The notes under the pieces: model-generated
The model's database searches: none
The model's input: only the letters and a program-made list of their open reading frames with translations
What the model was told of the DNA's origin: nothing
Part shown: one piece after another, positions 34,361 through 44,538 of the stretch
Layout of the letters: every line of letters starts with the position of its first letter
How positions within the stretch are numbered: position 1 is the stretch's first letter
Position numbers and translations under genes: made by a program
Origin: Spirochaetota bacterium
Lineage (GTDB): Bacteria; Spirochaetota; Spirochaetia; SZUA-6
Direction: 5' to 3'
Assembly: GCA_013151965.1 (NCBI GenBank)
Contig: JAADHF010000085.1
Span: 1-59,723 of the forward strand
DNA: 59,723 nucleotides

Positions 34361-35703
34361 ACTTTAATATTCTTGTTGTTGATGACGAAAAGAATATCAG
34401 AGAAGGTTTGGGAAAGGCCCTTGAACTCGATGGTTATCAGGTTGTACTTGCCAAAAACGGGATAGAAGCTATAAGTGCAGTACATAAAGGTGATGTGGAT
34501 CTGGTTATTACCGATCTTAAAATGCCTGAATTGTCAGGACAGGAACTTCTTAAGAAGATCAGCTCGGCTTATCCCACAATACCTGTAATAATTCTTACAG
34601 GTCACGGAACTATCGAAAATGCAGTACAGGCTATGCGTGACGGGGCTTATGATTTTTTAACAAAACCTATAAATCTGGACAGGCTGTCCCTGCTTGTAAA
34701 GCGTGCTCTTTCCAACAGAGAGCTGATTCTTCAGCATAGAATGCTTCAGGAAGAATTAAAAAAGAAAAGCGAGTTTGCAAACATAATCGGCAGAAGCGAG
34801 ATTATGAAGCAGGTTTTCGAAGTGGTTAAGCAGGTTGCTCCGACGCGGGTTTCCGTTCTAGTAACCGGAGAAAGCGGAGTCGGCAAGGAGATGATTGCCG
34901 ATGCAATACATTACCTCTCTCCGCGCAAAGACAAACCTTATATAAAAATCCACTGTGCCGCTCTGACCGAAACACTTCTGGAGAGCGAGCTTTTCGGCCA
35001 TGAAAGGGGAGCTTTTACCGGTGCTATTGCGAGGAAACGCGGCAGGTTCGAACTTGCCAACAAGGGAACGATTTTTTTGGATGAGATAGGGGAAGTTAAT
35101 CAGAGCGTTCAGATAAAACTCCTTCGTGTTCTTCAGGAGAAAAGGTTCGAACGAGTCGGAGGAGAAGAGACATTGGAGGTCGATGTTAGAATTCTCTCCG
35201 CAACCAACAGGGACCTTAAGGAGGAAATAGAAAGGGGTAATTTCAGGGAGGATTTATACTACAGATTAAATGTGGTTAATATACATATACCGCCTTTAAG
35301 GGAACGCAAAGAAGACATTCCCCTGATGATTTCATATTTTTTAAAAGAAATATCAAAGGAGAATGGTAAAAAAATCGAAGGTATCGATGTACGTGCAAGG
35401 GATGCCCTGTATAGTTATTCATGGCCCGGCAATGTAAGAGAACTGAGGAATTCCATAGAAAGTGCCGTTGTTATGTGCAAAGGAAACATAATAACCCTGG
35501 ATGACCTGCCTCCTTTCGTGCGTAATGATTCGAATCGGGATTATATTAAATTAAATACCGGTATTTCACTCGCTGATGCCGAAAAAGAGATTATCAGATT
35601 TACCCTGCAAAAAGAGGGGAGGAATAAAAGTAAAACTGCCGAAGTTTTAGGTATAGGAAGGAAAACTCTGCACAGGAAGATACAGGAATACGGGTTGGAT
35701 TAA
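34357..35703 (+). CDS. Sigma54-dependent response regulator, NtrC family
   Basis: A 448-residue activator with three domains: receiver (1-125, phospho-acceptor D53 in ITDLKMPE), AAA+ central domain with Walker A GESGVGKE and the sigma54-contacting GAFTGA loop, and a C-terminal Fis-type helix-turn-helix ([24 protein letters not shown]). Phosphorylation by the adjacent kinase should let it open sigma54 promoters. A strong sigma54-type promoter occurs in this window before a sigma-factor gene at 48561. Whether this regulator acts there is inference. The organism must encode RpoN elsewhere. Confidence 0.95.
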   Translation: MNFNILVVDDEKNIREGLGKALELDGYQVVLAKNGIEAISAVHKGDVDLVITDLKMPELSGQELLKKISSAYPTIPVIILTGHGTIENAVQAMRDGAYDFLTKPINLDRLSLLVKRALSNRELILQHRMLQEELKKKSEFANIIGRSEIMKQVFEVVKQVAPTRVSVLVTGESGVGKEMIADAIHYLSPRKDKPYIKIHCAALTETLLESELFGHERGAFTGAIARKRGRFELANKGTIFLDEIGEVNQSVQIKLLRVLQEKRFERVGGEETLEVDVRILSATNRDLKEEIERGNFREDLYYRLNVVNIHIPPLRERKEDIPLMISYFLKEISKENGKKIEGIDVRARDALYSYSWPGNVRELRNSIESAVVMCKGNIITLDDLPPFVRNDSNRDYIKLNTGISLADAEKEIIRFTLQKEGRNKSKTAEVLGIGRKTLHRKIQEYGLD

Positions 35704-35720
35704 AGATTAAGGATATAAAG

Positions 35721-36944
35721 ATGTCTGGTATAACTATTAAAAAAAAGATTTTTCTGGGAAATTTAATAACAGCAGTAATGGTTGTTTTAATTTTTGCTGC
35801 TGTACTGCTGTTTATCATATTGAGCGGCGGCATATTACTAAAACTGCACGGCAAAGAGCTGGAATCTATAGTTGTTTTTCTCATAACTACGGCTTCGCTT
35901 CTGTTAATCGGGAGTGCAGGGAGTATTATTTATTTTTCAGTTTTCGCGAGACGGCTTGGTAAGAATGTTTCCGATTTAATCGATTATTCCCGAAATGCCT
36001 TATCCGGCGATTCCGTGTCCGGATGGAAATTAGAAAGAAACGATGAACTTGGTATATTGGCCGATACACTTAAAAAACTGAATATCATAGAGCGCTTAAA
36101 AATATCGATTAAAGAGAATAGAGATAAATTGTTGGAGAATTATTTACAGGTTGAAAAAGCGGTGAATGGAATTTACGATTCGGTAACAAGCCAGGCCAAA
36201 GGAGCGGAAAATACAAGCAGCGGCTTCGATACGATAGCATCGACTATTTATGATATCGATCAGACTGCCAGGAGAACTACGGAGAATTACAAACAAACCC
36301 GGAGCAACATAGAAAGTCTTCTTGGTAAGATCGTGGAAGCATTTCAGAGTATACGCGAACTGGAAGATCAGACCACAAGGATAGAAGAAATAGTCTCCAT
36401 AATCAGCGAAATTGCAGAGCAGACAGACCTTCTATCTTTAAATGCCGCTATGGAAGCTGCAAGAGCGGGAGAATCAGGGAAAGGATTTGCAGTTGTTGCA
36501 TCTGAGGTTAGAAAACTTGCCGACAGAAGCTCACGGGAGGCCATGGAAATCGGAGAACTGCTTCAGTTTGTTTTTTCCACTGTAAAGGGGATTTCGACCA
36601 TGGCTGATGAGTTTGCAAGAAGCATCGAGGTAATTAAGGGTGAAATGGAGATGAATTCACAATCCATTGACAGTATTTTTTCCATAACCGGGAAGGCTTC
36701 ATCGAAAATAGATACCATACGTAAATCGGTAGATTCGATAATGTCGCTTACACTTGAAAATACAAAGAGTGCAGATCAAATCATTCATATTAACAGGTCT
36801 TTAAAGGCTGTTATTAAAAAATTATCAGAAACAATTGGTGATTTCGGCAGAACGGAACCGGTGCAGCTGCAGAATAAAAAAGATGAAAAAAATACAGCCG
36901 AAGATGATCTGGAAATCGAGGAATTAGAACCCGTAGATAATTAA
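35721..36944 (+). CDS. Methyl-accepting chemotaxis protein without a periplasmic sensor
   Basis: A 407-residue receptor. Two membrane spans (about 9-38 and 50-72) are separated by only about a dozen residues, so there is no extracytoplasmic ligand domain. A HAMP-like linker follows, then a long helical signalling domain with the conserved hairpin [27 protein letters not shown] that contacts CheA and CheW. The C-terminal tail is acidic and lacks a CheR-docking pentapeptide. It follows the NtrB/NtrC pair by 17 bp and might sense membrane state or an internal cue. Its stop overlaps the convergent transferase gene. Confidence 0.92.
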   Translation: MSGITIKKKIFLGNLITAVMVVLIFAAVLLFIILSGGILLKLHGKELESIVVFLITTASLLLIGSAGSIIYFSVFARRLGKNVSDLIDYSRNALSGDSVSGWKLERNDELGILADTLKKLNIIERLKISIKENRDKLLENYLQVEKAVNGIYDSVTSQAKGAENTSSGFDTIASTIYDIDQTARRTTENYKQTRSNIESLLGKIVEAFQSIRELEDQTTRIEEIVSIISEIAEQTDLLSLNAAMEAARAGESGKGFAVVASEVRKLADRSSREAMEIGELLQFVFSTVKGISTMADEFARSIEVIKGEMEMNSQSIDSIFSITGKASSKIDTIRKSVDSIMSLTLENTKSADQIIHINRSLKAVIKKLSETIGDFGRTEPVQLQNKKDEKNTAEDDLEIEELEPVDN

Positions 36945-38050
36945 AGAAGGTTTTTGTGTATATTATCCCGGGCATCGCTGCCTGCGTCTTTTTTGAATTC
37001 AATATAATTCAGAAACATATAACCCAGTAAACTTCCGATCCATATTACCAGAATAAAATAAACGTTCATCTCCTTCGGAAGGACCATGGAAGTTATGGCA
37101 ATCAGGCTTAAATAGCTGGAAAATCCATATACAACTGCAAGAATTTTTTTTTCGCTTAAACCAAGATCCAGCAGTCTGTGATGAATATGTTTCTTATCGG
37201 GAGCATAGATAGGCTTTTTACTCTTTACCCTTCTTACTATAGCTGCAGCGGTATCGAGTATGGGAATCATTAAAAGTGTCACCGTAGCAATAAGTATGCC
37301 TTCAGGCCTTCCCGGACTGTTAAGAACTGTAAGGGGAAGTGATGCTAATGTAAATCCCAGAAAAAGACTCCCCGAATCTCCCATAAAGATTTTTGCAGGC
37401 GGAAAATTAAATATAAGAAAACCTATAATAGACCCTAAAAGTGCAAAAGAAATCAGTGCCGGAATAGGAGAATTATGTATGAGCATTATTATACCGATTG
37501 ATAATGCGGCAAAACCTGTAATTCCGCCTGCAAGACCGTCCATGCCGTCAACCAGGTTTATCGCATTTGCTATGCCCACTATCCATAAAATTGTAACAGG
37601 GTAGGAAATAAACCCGAGAGAAAAAGTACCGAGATAAGGTATTGTCAGCGTTCTAATTACATATCCGCCGGCTGTTATTATACCTGCGGCAACAAGCTGA
37701 AGCATGAATTTAATAGGCGCTTTAAGATTATGGAAGTCATCGATCAGACCCACACAGTATATCAGCAGGAGGCCCGTGAGAAGATAAAATATTCTATAAC
37801 TGACGAATAAAGCAAACCCGCTTCTTCGGAAAATAACGGATATGCCTAAAAGTATTATTATGCTTAGTGAAGTTCCGATAAAGATACCTATGCCTCCCAG
37901 GCGCGGTATCAAACCGGTATGAATTTTTCTCTTATCCGGTATATCGTACCATTTGTACCGATGGGACAACCGTATTACAACCGGTATCAGGAGAATATTT
38001 ATTAAAAAACTAAGAAAAAAGCCGCCCAGAGAATAATAAATACCAAACAT
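36941..38050 (-). CDS. Undecaprenyl-phosphate sugar-1-phosphate transferase, WecA/TagO-like
   Basis: A 369-residue polytopic enzyme, about 10-11 membrane spans, of the WecA/MraY superfamily. Signature motifs: LGGIGIF after an HTGLIPR loop, the aspartate pairs [11 protein letters not shown] and [25 protein letters not shown], and the [13 protein letters not shown]-terminal loop. The HIHHR loop favours a WecA/TagO-type GlcNAc-1-phosphate transferase over MraY. It would start polymer or glycan synthesis on the lipid carrier. No ribosome site is seen before ATG 38050. Confidence 0.9.
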   Translation of the reverse strand: MFGIYYSLGGFFLSFLINILLIPVVIRLSHRYKWYDIPDKRKIHTGLIPRLGGIGIFIGTSLSIIILLGISVIFRRSGFALFVSYRIFYLLTGLLLIYCVGLIDDFHNLKAPIKFMLQLVAAGIITAGGYVIRTLTIPYLGTFSLGFISYPVTILWIVGIANAINLVDGMDGLAGGITGFAALSIGIIMLIHNSPIPALISFALLGSIIGFLIFNFPPAKIFMGDSGSLFLGFTLASLPLTVLNSPGRPEGILIATVTLLMIPILDTAAAIVRRVKSKKPIYAPDKKHIHHRLLDLGLSEKKILAVVYGFSSYLSLIAITSMVLPKEMNVYFILVIWIGSLLGYMFLNYIEFKKDAGSDARDNIHKNLL

Positions 38051-38110
38051 ATATTATTATTAAGTATATCACTTTAGAGTCATAAAATATATATAAGATC
38101 TCAAAAATCT

Positions 38111-38530
38111 TTAATTTTTATATGTTTTTTTGATTTTCTGGTAGGAGTTGTTTAGTTTCTTTGTTATTTCAGTGGCCAGTTTATGCTTTTCACTGTCCTC
38201 CGGGTAGTTATCCGGATGATATTTTTTCATAAGTTTTTTATACGACCGGCTTACGTCTTCGCGGGAAGCACCGAAACGGACCTCCAGGTTTTCATAATCC
38301 TTACGAAGATGTTCAAAGCCGGTTTTACGCGTCTCTTCCCTTTGCTGTGAACGGCCGGAGCTCTTGAATTCTGATTTTCGCTTTTTAAGGTAATCCTCTA
38401 ATTCTATCCAGGCGTCTTTAAAATCCGGATCATAAAAAGACTCACTTCTGCCGTGTTCGAATATATTATCGAATAACTTATCCAGGGATTCAAAAATCCC
38501 ATTCAAATGGTCAAACAAATTAGCCATCAA
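38111..38530 (-). CDS. Small J-domain protein
   Basis: A 139-residue protein with a C-terminal J domain (about 78-135) containing the HPD tripeptide at residues 105-107, needed to stimulate Hsp70 ATPase. The N-terminal 70 residues are charged and include no glycine-rich linker or zinc finger, so it is not DnaJ itself but a specialised co-chaperone. Its client is unknown. It lies 36 bp after the aminotransferase gene on the same strand, with a weak hairpin between. Confidence 0.88.
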   Translation of the reverse strand: MMANLFDHLNGIFESLDKLFDNIFEHGRSESFYDPDFKDAWIELEDYLKKRKSEFKSSGRSQQREETRKTGFEHLRKDYENLEVRFGASREDVSRSYKKLMKKYHPDNYPEDSEKHKLATEITKKLNNSYQKIKKTYKN

Positions 38531-38540
38531 TTATTAAAAT

Positions 38541-38560
38541 ACAGGAATTATCTCTCCTGT
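38541..38560 (-). terminator. Weak hairpin between dapL and the J-domain gene
   Basis: On the minus strand ACAGGA and TCCTGT pair around an 8-nt loop and are followed by ATTTTAAT. The stem is only 6 bp, so it may only partly terminate the lysine operon. Confidence 0.35.
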
Positions 38561-38566
38561 TCAAAT

Positions 38567-39748
38567 TTAAATTGTAAGATTCTTTAATTTTTCCGCCGCT
38601 AATTCCGTATCACTGACAGATGGTACAAGGGCAAAACGTACATATCCTTCTCCCGGATTCATATTGTTATACGTGACATTGGAAATCCACGATCCCGGTG
38701 TTGTAACCAGGGCGATATTTTCCTGCAGTAACAGGGTGGCAAATTCAACCGATGTCATGCCTTCGGGCACTTTCTGCCATACATAAAGGGTAGCATCCGG
38801 ATACGAATCTTTAAGCCCGATTTCCGCAAGGGCATTGCAGAGTATATCGCGCTTTTTCCTGTATTCTTCTCTTGATTTTCTAACATGTTCTTCATCGGAT
38901 AATGCAGCTATGGCTCCGTCCTGAACAAAGGTAGGAGTTCCCGAATCGATATTTGTTTTTACCTTGCGGAAGACATCAATAAGGGCGGGGTCTCCCATTG
39001 CCCATCCGATTCTGTATCCTGTCATTGCCGAGCGTTTGGAAAGGGAGTTAAAAACGATAATATCTTCTCTGCTCACATTCAGAACGGATATCGGGGGTTC
39101 CTCAGTGTAGTATATTTCCGAATAGGCCTCATCGGAGGCGATTATAATATTGTACTTATGTGCAAACTCCACTGCCTGTTTGTAATACTCTTCGGTTGCA
39201 ACTGCACCGGAAGGTGAATTGGGATAATTAAGCCAGATTATTTTTGTTTTTTCTGCAATTTTCGCCGGTATGTCATCAAAATCAATTAAAAAGTTATTGC
39301 ATGCAAGAAGAGGAACCTGAAACGGTATCCCCTCGGCAAAAAGCGTGCCTCTTGTATAGGGCGGATATCCGGGAGACGGACAGATTACATAATCACCGGG
39401 ATCTACAAATCCTTCGTGAAAGTTAAAAACAGCTTCCTTGGAACCTATTGTCGATGAGATTTCTTTTTCCGGATCCATGGAAATATTAAAGCGTTTTTTT
39501 GCCCACGCCGATACTGCTTCACGGTATTCCCGGGAGCCTGTGTAGCTGGGATAACCGCTCGATTTCCGCCTGTCTATGGCCTTCTTTGTAGCTTCACGCA
39601 CAATTTTCGGTGTGGGAATCGTAGGGTCGCCGACACCGAAGTCTATGGGTTGTATTCCCTTTGATTGCAATTCTGCAACTTTTTTATTAACTTCCACAAA
39701 GGCATACACTCCTATGGAATTAAGCCGGGTACTGGCAAATTTACTCAT
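38567..39748 (-). CDS. dapL: PLP aminotransferase, probable LL-diaminopimelate aminotransferase
   Basis: A 393-residue fold-type I aminotransferase. Seen: N-terminal DFGVGDPTIPTP, the NYPNSPSG cofactor motif, D206 and Y209 in ASDEAYSE, Schiff-base lysine K238 in SLSKRS, and the arginine region GYRIGWAMGDP. Family members include DapL, DapC and aspartate-type enzymes. Position at the end of asd-lysC-lysA-dapF, and overlap with dapF by 4 bp, support amination of tetrahydrodipicolinate to LL-diaminopimelate. Separate dapD and dapE genes are not seen nearby. Substrate assignment is contextual. Confidence 0.8.
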   Translation of the reverse strand: MSKFASTRLNSIGVYAFVEVNKKVAELQSKGIQPIDFGVGDPTIPTPKIVREATKKAIDRRKSSGYPSYTGSREYREAVSAWAKKRFNISMDPEKEISSTIGSKEAVFNFHEGFVDPGDYVICPSPGYPPYTRGTLFAEGIPFQVPLLACNNFLIDFDDIPAKIAEKTKIIWLNYPNSPSGAVATEEYYKQAVEFAHKYNIIIASDEAYSEIYYTEEPPISVLNVSREDIIVFNSLSKRSAMTGYRIGWAMGDPALIDVFRKVKTNIDSGTPTFVQDGAIAALSDEEHVRKSREEYRKKRDILCNALAEIGLKDSYPDATLYVWQKVPEGMTSVEFATLLLQENIALVTTPGSWISNVTYNNMNPGEGYVRFALVPSVSDTELAAEKLKNLTI

Positions 39749-40590
39749 GACTGCTCCTCGTAGTAATAAGTGCCCATAAATGAATATTCAGCCGGGCCCA
39801 TCAGATAAATATGGTTGTCATCCAGAGACCATTCTATATAAAGATCACCGCCATTAAGATGTACAAGAATTTCTCTGTCTGTAAAACCGTTAAGTACCGA
39901 GGCAACCGCAGATGCGGAAGCTCCGGTACCGCATGCCATTGTTTCTCCGGATCCACGTTCCCAGACGCGCATTCTTATTTCTTCCCTGCTGAATATCTGA
40001 ACAAATTCGACATTGGTTCTGCCGGGAAAGTCCGGATGATTTTCTATCTGTTTCCCGAGCCGGTGCAGATTAAAATTGTAATCGGTAACAAAAATTACCG
40101 CATGCGGGTTGCCCATCGATACAGGTGTATAACTGTACTCCTTATCCTCGATAGTAAGATACTTTTTAAATTCTTCATCGGCAATTTCTCTTAACTCCCT
40201 GCTGTTATCGATATAAAACGGAGCACCCATGTCGACACGCAGATTATGAGAATCGATTACATTGCAGCGTATGATTCTCTTCGCTGTTTCGACGGGAAAT
40301 TCCTTATCCGTTACCAGACCGGAATCATACGCGTAACGCCCGAGGCAGCGAATTGCATTTCCGCACATCTCCGCTTCCGAACCGTCCGCATTAAAGATTC
40401 TCATGCGTAATTTTTCTTTTTCGCCGGGCATTATAAGTACAAGCCCGTCTCCGCCCACACCGAAATGCCTGTCGGAGACAGCCCTGGCAAGGTGAGCTAT
40501 ATATTTTTCGTCCGGTGTCTTATTCTTAAAACAATCTATGAAGATGTAATCATTGCCGAGTCCGTGCATTTTTAAGAATTTAATATCCAT
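39745..40590 (-). CDS. dapF: Diaminopimelate epimerase
   Basis: Converts LL- to meso-diaminopimelate by a two-cysteine mechanism. The 281-residue protein has both catalytic cysteines: C76 in EMCGNAIRC and C220 in TMACGTGAS, with the flanking GLGNDYIFID N-terminus and GNPHAV. Ordinary family length. It overlaps the aminotransferase gene by 4 bp and lies 46 bp after lysA. The AAGGAGG upstream supports the start. Confidence 0.95.
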   Translation of the reverse strand: MDIKFLKMHGLGNDYIFIDCFKNKTPDEKYIAHLARAVSDRHFGVGGDGLVLIMPGEKEKLRMRIFNADGSEAEMCGNAIRCLGRYAYDSGLVTDKEFPVETAKRIIRCNVIDSHNLRVDMGAPFYIDNSRELREIADEEFKKYLTIEDKEYSYTPVSMGNPHAVIFVTDYNFNLHRLGKQIENHPDFPGRTNVEFVQIFSREEIRMRVWERGSGETMACGTGASASAVASVLNGFTDREILVHLNGGDLYIEWSLDDNHIYLMGPAEYSFMGTYYYEEQS

Positions 40591-40636
40591 TATTCATTGC
40601 CTCCTTGATAGAGCTGCCGGCGGTCGAATTACCGTA

Positions 40637-41863
40637 CTAGAAATCCGGTATATTATCTAAAAGCCGGTTATATGTTTCTCTTTTCCGTATTAACCTGCTT
40701 TCGCTGCCTTTTACGAGGATCTCTGCCGGAAGGAGGAATGAATTGTAATGCGAAGCCATGGAAAAACCATACGCCCCGGCATTATGTATTATAAGCAAAT
40801 CTCCTTCTTCTATCGGTGTAAATCTACGGGGTTCGATACCATCCTCTGTCCTTGTAAAAATATCTCCGCTCTCGCAGAGATTGCCGGTTATGACCGCAGT
40901 GGTTTCTTCTCCTTCTCTTATGACTGCAGGTTCGATTCGATGATACGAGCCGTAAAATGCAGGGCGGATCAGGTGGTTAAAACCGGTATCGGTTCCCATA
41001 AAGGTATACTTCCTGCTTTTATTTATAGACGTAACCATGCAGAGTAATGATCCTGATTCCGCCACTAAATATCTGCCGGGTTCAACGGCTAGTTCCGGTT
41101 TTTTCCCATAGTCCTTACAGAAACTCATGTACTCACCGGTAAGTTTTTGTCCGAGTTCCTTAAGTGTAATAGGTTTTTCATCCGGCCTGTACGGGATCCC
41201 TATTCCACCGCCGAAGTCGATAACCTCGAGGTCGGGAAATTTTTTAGCTGTTATTAAAAGGTTCTTTACCGCACGGACAAACATTTCCGCATCTAAAATT
41301 CCGGAACCTATATGGCAATGTATTCCCTTTACTTTAAGATTGCCTTCGGATACGATTTTTTTTACCTGATCAGTGGATTCCCAGTCGATTCCGAATTTAC
41401 TCAACGGGCCGCCTGTAATTACATGGCTGTGATGACCTGCGCCGATATAGATATTAAATCTGATCGAAATATCTGTTCCCGGGGCAAGAACTTTTAGTCT
41501 TTTAAGTTGAGAGAGAGATTCGACATTTATTCTCACCCTGGAGTCGAGGGCATATTTCATTTGTTCGTCGGAAACTGAATTTTGAGTAAACAGAAGTTTC
41601 TCAGCAGGAAAGCCTGCATGCAGTGCAAGATATATTTCTCCCGGAGATACAACATCCGCCCAGGCTCCTTCTTCCTTTAGAATTCTTAAAATCCATGGAT
41701 TGGAATTTGCTTTTACCGCATAGTGGATCCTTGTTTTTATATCAGAGAAGGCATTTTTTAAATTCCGGTAGGATTCTCTGATTACATTTTCCCTGTAAAC
41801 GTACAGCGGTGTGCCATATCGAAATGCGAGTTTGTCCGCTTCTATTTCATCGAATTTAAACAT
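40637..41863 (-). CDS. lysA: Diaminopimelate decarboxylase
   Basis: Last step of lysine synthesis, meso-diaminopimelate to lysine. The 408-residue fold-type III PLP enzyme has the Schiff-base lysine K51 in HYAVKANSNP, the HCHIGSG motif, the glycine-rich phosphate loop DFGGGIGIPY, EPGRYLVAE and the CESGD cysteine near the C-terminus. Gene spacing of 18 bp to lysC supports a single transcript under the lysine riboswitch. Confidence 0.95.
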   Translation of the reverse strand: MFKFDEIEADKLAFRYGTPLYVYRENVIRESYRNLKNAFSDIKTRIHYAVKANSNPWILRILKEEGAWADVVSPGEIYLALHAGFPAEKLLFTQNSVSDEQMKYALDSRVRINVESLSQLKRLKVLAPGTDISIRFNIYIGAGHHSHVITGGPLSKFGIDWESTDQVKKIVSEGNLKVKGIHCHIGSGILDAEMFVRAVKNLLITAKKFPDLEVIDFGGGIGIPYRPDEKPITLKELGQKLTGEYMSFCKDYGKKPELAVEPGRYLVAESGSLLCMVTSINKSRKYTFMGTDTGFNHLIRPAFYGSYHRIEPAVIREGEETTAVITGNLCESGDIFTRTEDGIEPRRFTPIEEGDLLIIHNAGAYGFSMASHYNSFLLPAEILVKGSESRLIRKRETYNRLLDNIPDF

Positions 41864-41881
41864 TAAAATTGCTCCTCATAA

Positions 41882-43225
41882 TTATTCCTTAATGAAAAAG
41901 GTGTTATGTAATTGTTGAACCGTCTGTGCTGCATATTTTCCGGGAACTACAAAGGATAGATTTATATCTGATGAACCTAGCGATACCATTCGAATAGGAA
42001 TTGTATTAACCGCATTAAAAACACGTAAAAGGGTCTCCGGGTTTTTCCATACACCGGAACCTACCAGAGAAATAATAGTATTATTTTCTTTTATCGAAAC
42101 AGTTCCTATATGTGAAAGTTCTTCTGCTATTTTTTTTAAAGATTTTGTATTATCAACAGTCACAGATACGGAAACTTCCGAAGTTGATATGAGATCGACA
42201 GATGTTTCGTATTTTTCGAATATTTCGAATATTTTTTTCAAGAAACCGTATGCCAGCAGCATCCTGGAAGAAAGAATATTTATAATTGTTATTTCGCTTT
42301 TAAATGCAATGGCCTTAATTCCTTTTCCTGTTTCAGAATGAACAATCCTTGTGCCGCTGCCGGCCGGGTTGCGGGTATTTCGAACAACAACAGGAATATT
42401 CCTCTCTATGGCCGGCTGTATTGTTGCCGGATGTATTACTCTCGCACCGAAATATGCCAGTTCCTGTGCTTCTTTGTAACTTATTTTCTTAAGCGTTACC
42501 GCACTGTTCACTACTTTAGGATCGCATGTCATTATACCATCGACATCCGTCCATATCTGCACTTCTTCCGCATCCAATGCGGAACCGATAATTGTCGCCG
42601 TATAATCGGAACCGCCCCTCCCCAGGGTTGTTGTAATACCATTCTGTGTGGATGCGATAAAACCCTGTGTTATATAAATCTTATTTCTCCCGGGATTAAT
42701 TTTTTTTCTTATTTCCGTGTAAGTTATGTCCTCCAGAAGTTTGGCGGAAGAAAAGCTGTTATCTGTTTTTATTATTTCCCTTGCATCCACATATTCGGCT
42801 TTTATTCCTTCTTCCAGTGCTCTGTAATAGATTAAGGTCGTAGAAAGGCGTTCTCCGAAGGACAGGACTGCATCATTGGAGCGCGGAGTCCATTGTTTTA
42901 AAAGAGCAAGACCTTTTATGATAGATTTAAGTTCTTCTAAAATTGCAGTGATTGCTTTTTCGCAGCCGGATAATATTTCTCCGCTTAATAAGTCTATAGC
43001 TGTCGTGTGGTGGAGTCCGGAGATTTTACCAAGCATTATATTCGCCGGTTCCAGGTTGCCCTCTCCTGCTGTATATGCTATATCCTGGAGCTGATCTGTT
43101 ACCGAACCCATGGCGGATGCAACCATTACCGGCGCTCTATCTATCTGTGCTTTAACAATACCTAAGGACCGGGTTATCCATTCTGAGTTTTTTACCGAAC
43201 TGCCGCCGAATTTTAAGACAATCAT
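41882..43225 (-). CDS. lysC: Aspartate kinase
   Basis: Commits aspartate to the lysine-threonine-methionine branch. The 447-residue monofunctional kinase begins with KFGGSS and has GRGGSDYTA and DVDGIMTCDPK substrate motifs; two ACT domains (about 300-445) for feedback by lysine or threonine follow. The N-terminus is slightly longer in spacing than the E. coli enzyme, and no homoserine dehydrogenase is fused. It overlaps asd by 4 bp, so the two first enzymes are co-translated. Confidence 0.95.
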   Translation of the reverse strand: MIVLKFGGSSVKNSEWITRSLGIVKAQIDRAPVMVASAMGSVTDQLQDIAYTAGEGNLEPANIMLGKISGLHHTTAIDLLSGEILSGCEKAITAILEELKSIIKGLALLKQWTPRSNDAVLSFGERLSTTLIYYRALEEGIKAEYVDAREIIKTDNSFSSAKLLEDITYTEIRKKINPGRNKIYITQGFIASTQNGITTTLGRGGSDYTATIIGSALDAEEVQIWTDVDGIMTCDPKVVNSAVTLKKISYKEAQELAYFGARVIHPATIQPAIERNIPVVVRNTRNPAGSGTRIVHSETGKGIKAIAFKSEITIINILSSRMLLAYGFLKKIFEIFEKYETSVDLISTSEVSVSVTVDNTKSLKKIAEELSHIGTVSIKENNTIISLVGSGVWKNPETLLRVFNAVNTIPIRMVSLGSSDINLSFVVPGKYAAQTVQQLHNTFFIKE

Positions 43226-44262
43226 ACCTGAATCAGCCCCTTCCTGTACATGGTTTCAGCATTTAATATAGAAGCACCCGCAGCTCCGCGGACAGTATTA
43301 TGTCCGAGAATAACCATTCGAATATCGAATACCCGGCATTTACGGATTCTTCCCACACATGTGGACATTCCGTTATTAAGCCAGACATCTCTTGCAGGCT
43401 GAGGTCTGTCTCTTTCCGTAAAAACGACAATCGGGTTTTCGGGAGCAGAGGGGAGCCCCAGCTCCTGTGGAATGCCTTTGAAATCTTTTAAGAGCCGGGT
43501 AATATCTTCGGGTGAAGCCTTTTCCTTTAATTTCAGGGAAACTGTTTCGGTGTGGCCGTCATAAACCGGTACCCTGTTGCAATGAGCGCTGATTTTAAAA
43601 TCTGCAAACTCTATTTTACCGTTCTTTACCGTACCGAGAATCTTTAGAGGTTCCGTTTCCATTTTTTCTTCCTCCCCCCCTATATACGGAATAACATTTC
43701 CCAATATATCGAGGGACGGGACTCCCGGATAACCGGCGCCGGAAATTGCCTGCATGGTCGTTACATGCACCGCTTCTATGCCGATATGCCTATGTATCGG
43801 TGCTATGGCTATTGTCAAAAACATGGTGGAACAGTTTGAGTTCGTTACTATAGCACCCTTGTACTTCTGCTTTGTGATAATATCAAGATGATCGTGGTTT
43901 ATTTCCGGTATAACAAGAGGAACATCGTTATCCATTCTGTGATTTTTTGAATTACTGATTACAAAATGGCCTTCGTGTGCATAATGTTCTTCAACGGAAC
44001 CGGCAACAGAGGAGTCGAGCCCGGAAAAAAGAACAAGGCTTTCCAGGTCTTCCTCGGTAGTTTTTACAATCATGTTTTTAACATTCTCAGGCACAGGCCC
44101 GTTCTGCTTCCATCTGCATATATCGATGTAACGGCTGCCGGCAGATCTGGGAGAGGCTACCAGCTCATGAATATAGAAATATGGATGATTCTCTAGAAGT
44201 ATAACGAATTTCTGTCCTACAGTACCTGTCGCACCAAGAATTGCCACCGGAATCTTTTTCAT
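43222..44262 (-). CDS. asd: Aspartate-semialdehyde dehydrogenase, archaeal/fungal type
   Basis: Reduces aspartyl phosphate with NADPH. The 346-residue protein has the dinucleotide loop LGATGTVGQ, the catalytic Cys144 in SNCSTMF and the substrate motif AISGAGYPG. The sequence resembles the archaeal and fungal branch of the family rather than the E. coli branch. It is the first gene of the lysine operon, with AAGGAGG 8 nt before ATG and a lysine riboswitch in the leader. Feedback thus acts at RNA level and probably on LysC too. Confidence 0.94.
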   Translation of the reverse strand: MKKIPVAILGATGTVGQKFVILLENHPYFYIHELVASPRSAGSRYIDICRWKQNGPVPENVKNMIVKTTEEDLESLVLFSGLDSSVAGSVEEHYAHEGHFVISNSKNHRMDNDVPLVIPEINHDHLDIITKQKYKGAIVTNSNCSTMFLTIAIAPIHRHIGIEAVHVTTMQAISGAGYPGVPSLDILGNVIPYIGGEEEKMETEPLKILGTVKNGKIEFADFKISAHCNRVPVYDGHTETVSLKLKEKASPEDITRLLKDFKGIPQELGLPSAPENPIVVFTERDRPQPARDVWLNNGMSTCVGRIRKCRVFDIRMVILGHNTVRGAAGASILNAETMYRKGLIQV

Positions 44263-44349
44263 AGTAATATCCTCCTTGAAATTTAACCGCTATGCTGAAG
44301 GATCTACTGAGGTAATTCCTTTTGAATTATTTTCATCAGGAAGGCGATC

Positions 44350-44518
44350 AATAGCGCTCCACCTCACGTGACAGTCGCAGGGATTTGACCCATACGCCCA
44401 GGAGATAAAATCCGTGGATATTTTTATCACCTTCGGCGGATAATCCCTTTCTACATGCTTCGCAGGGAATATTATCACGGTCCCTCCGCATGATACTCAT
44501 GATATCCGCTCCTCTATT
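44350..44518 (-). promoter_or_regulatory. Lysine (L-box) riboswitch
   Basis: On the minus strand the closing stem joins AATAG (5', 44514-44518) and CTATT (3', 44350-44354). L-box core elements follow in order: AGAGGAGCG, an AGTA loop, GCCGAAGG (44430-44437), CTGGG, ACTGTCAC and GGAGCGCTA. The expression platform continues about 87 nt to asd: TCCTT can pair with AAGGA of the asd ribosome site, whereas ATAGCG (44287-44292) can pair with CGCTAT of the closing stem. This suggests translational control. The 411-nt gap between asd and the next gene is explained by this element and its promoter. Confidence 0.93.
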
Positions 44519-44538
44519 GACCCAAAAGCGTTATGAAT

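Noticed and set aside
44290-44478. A 62-codon minus-strand ORF between asd and the next gene.
   Set aside because: It lies almost wholly inside the lysine riboswitch; the RNA structure explains the conservation and the peptide resembles nothing.
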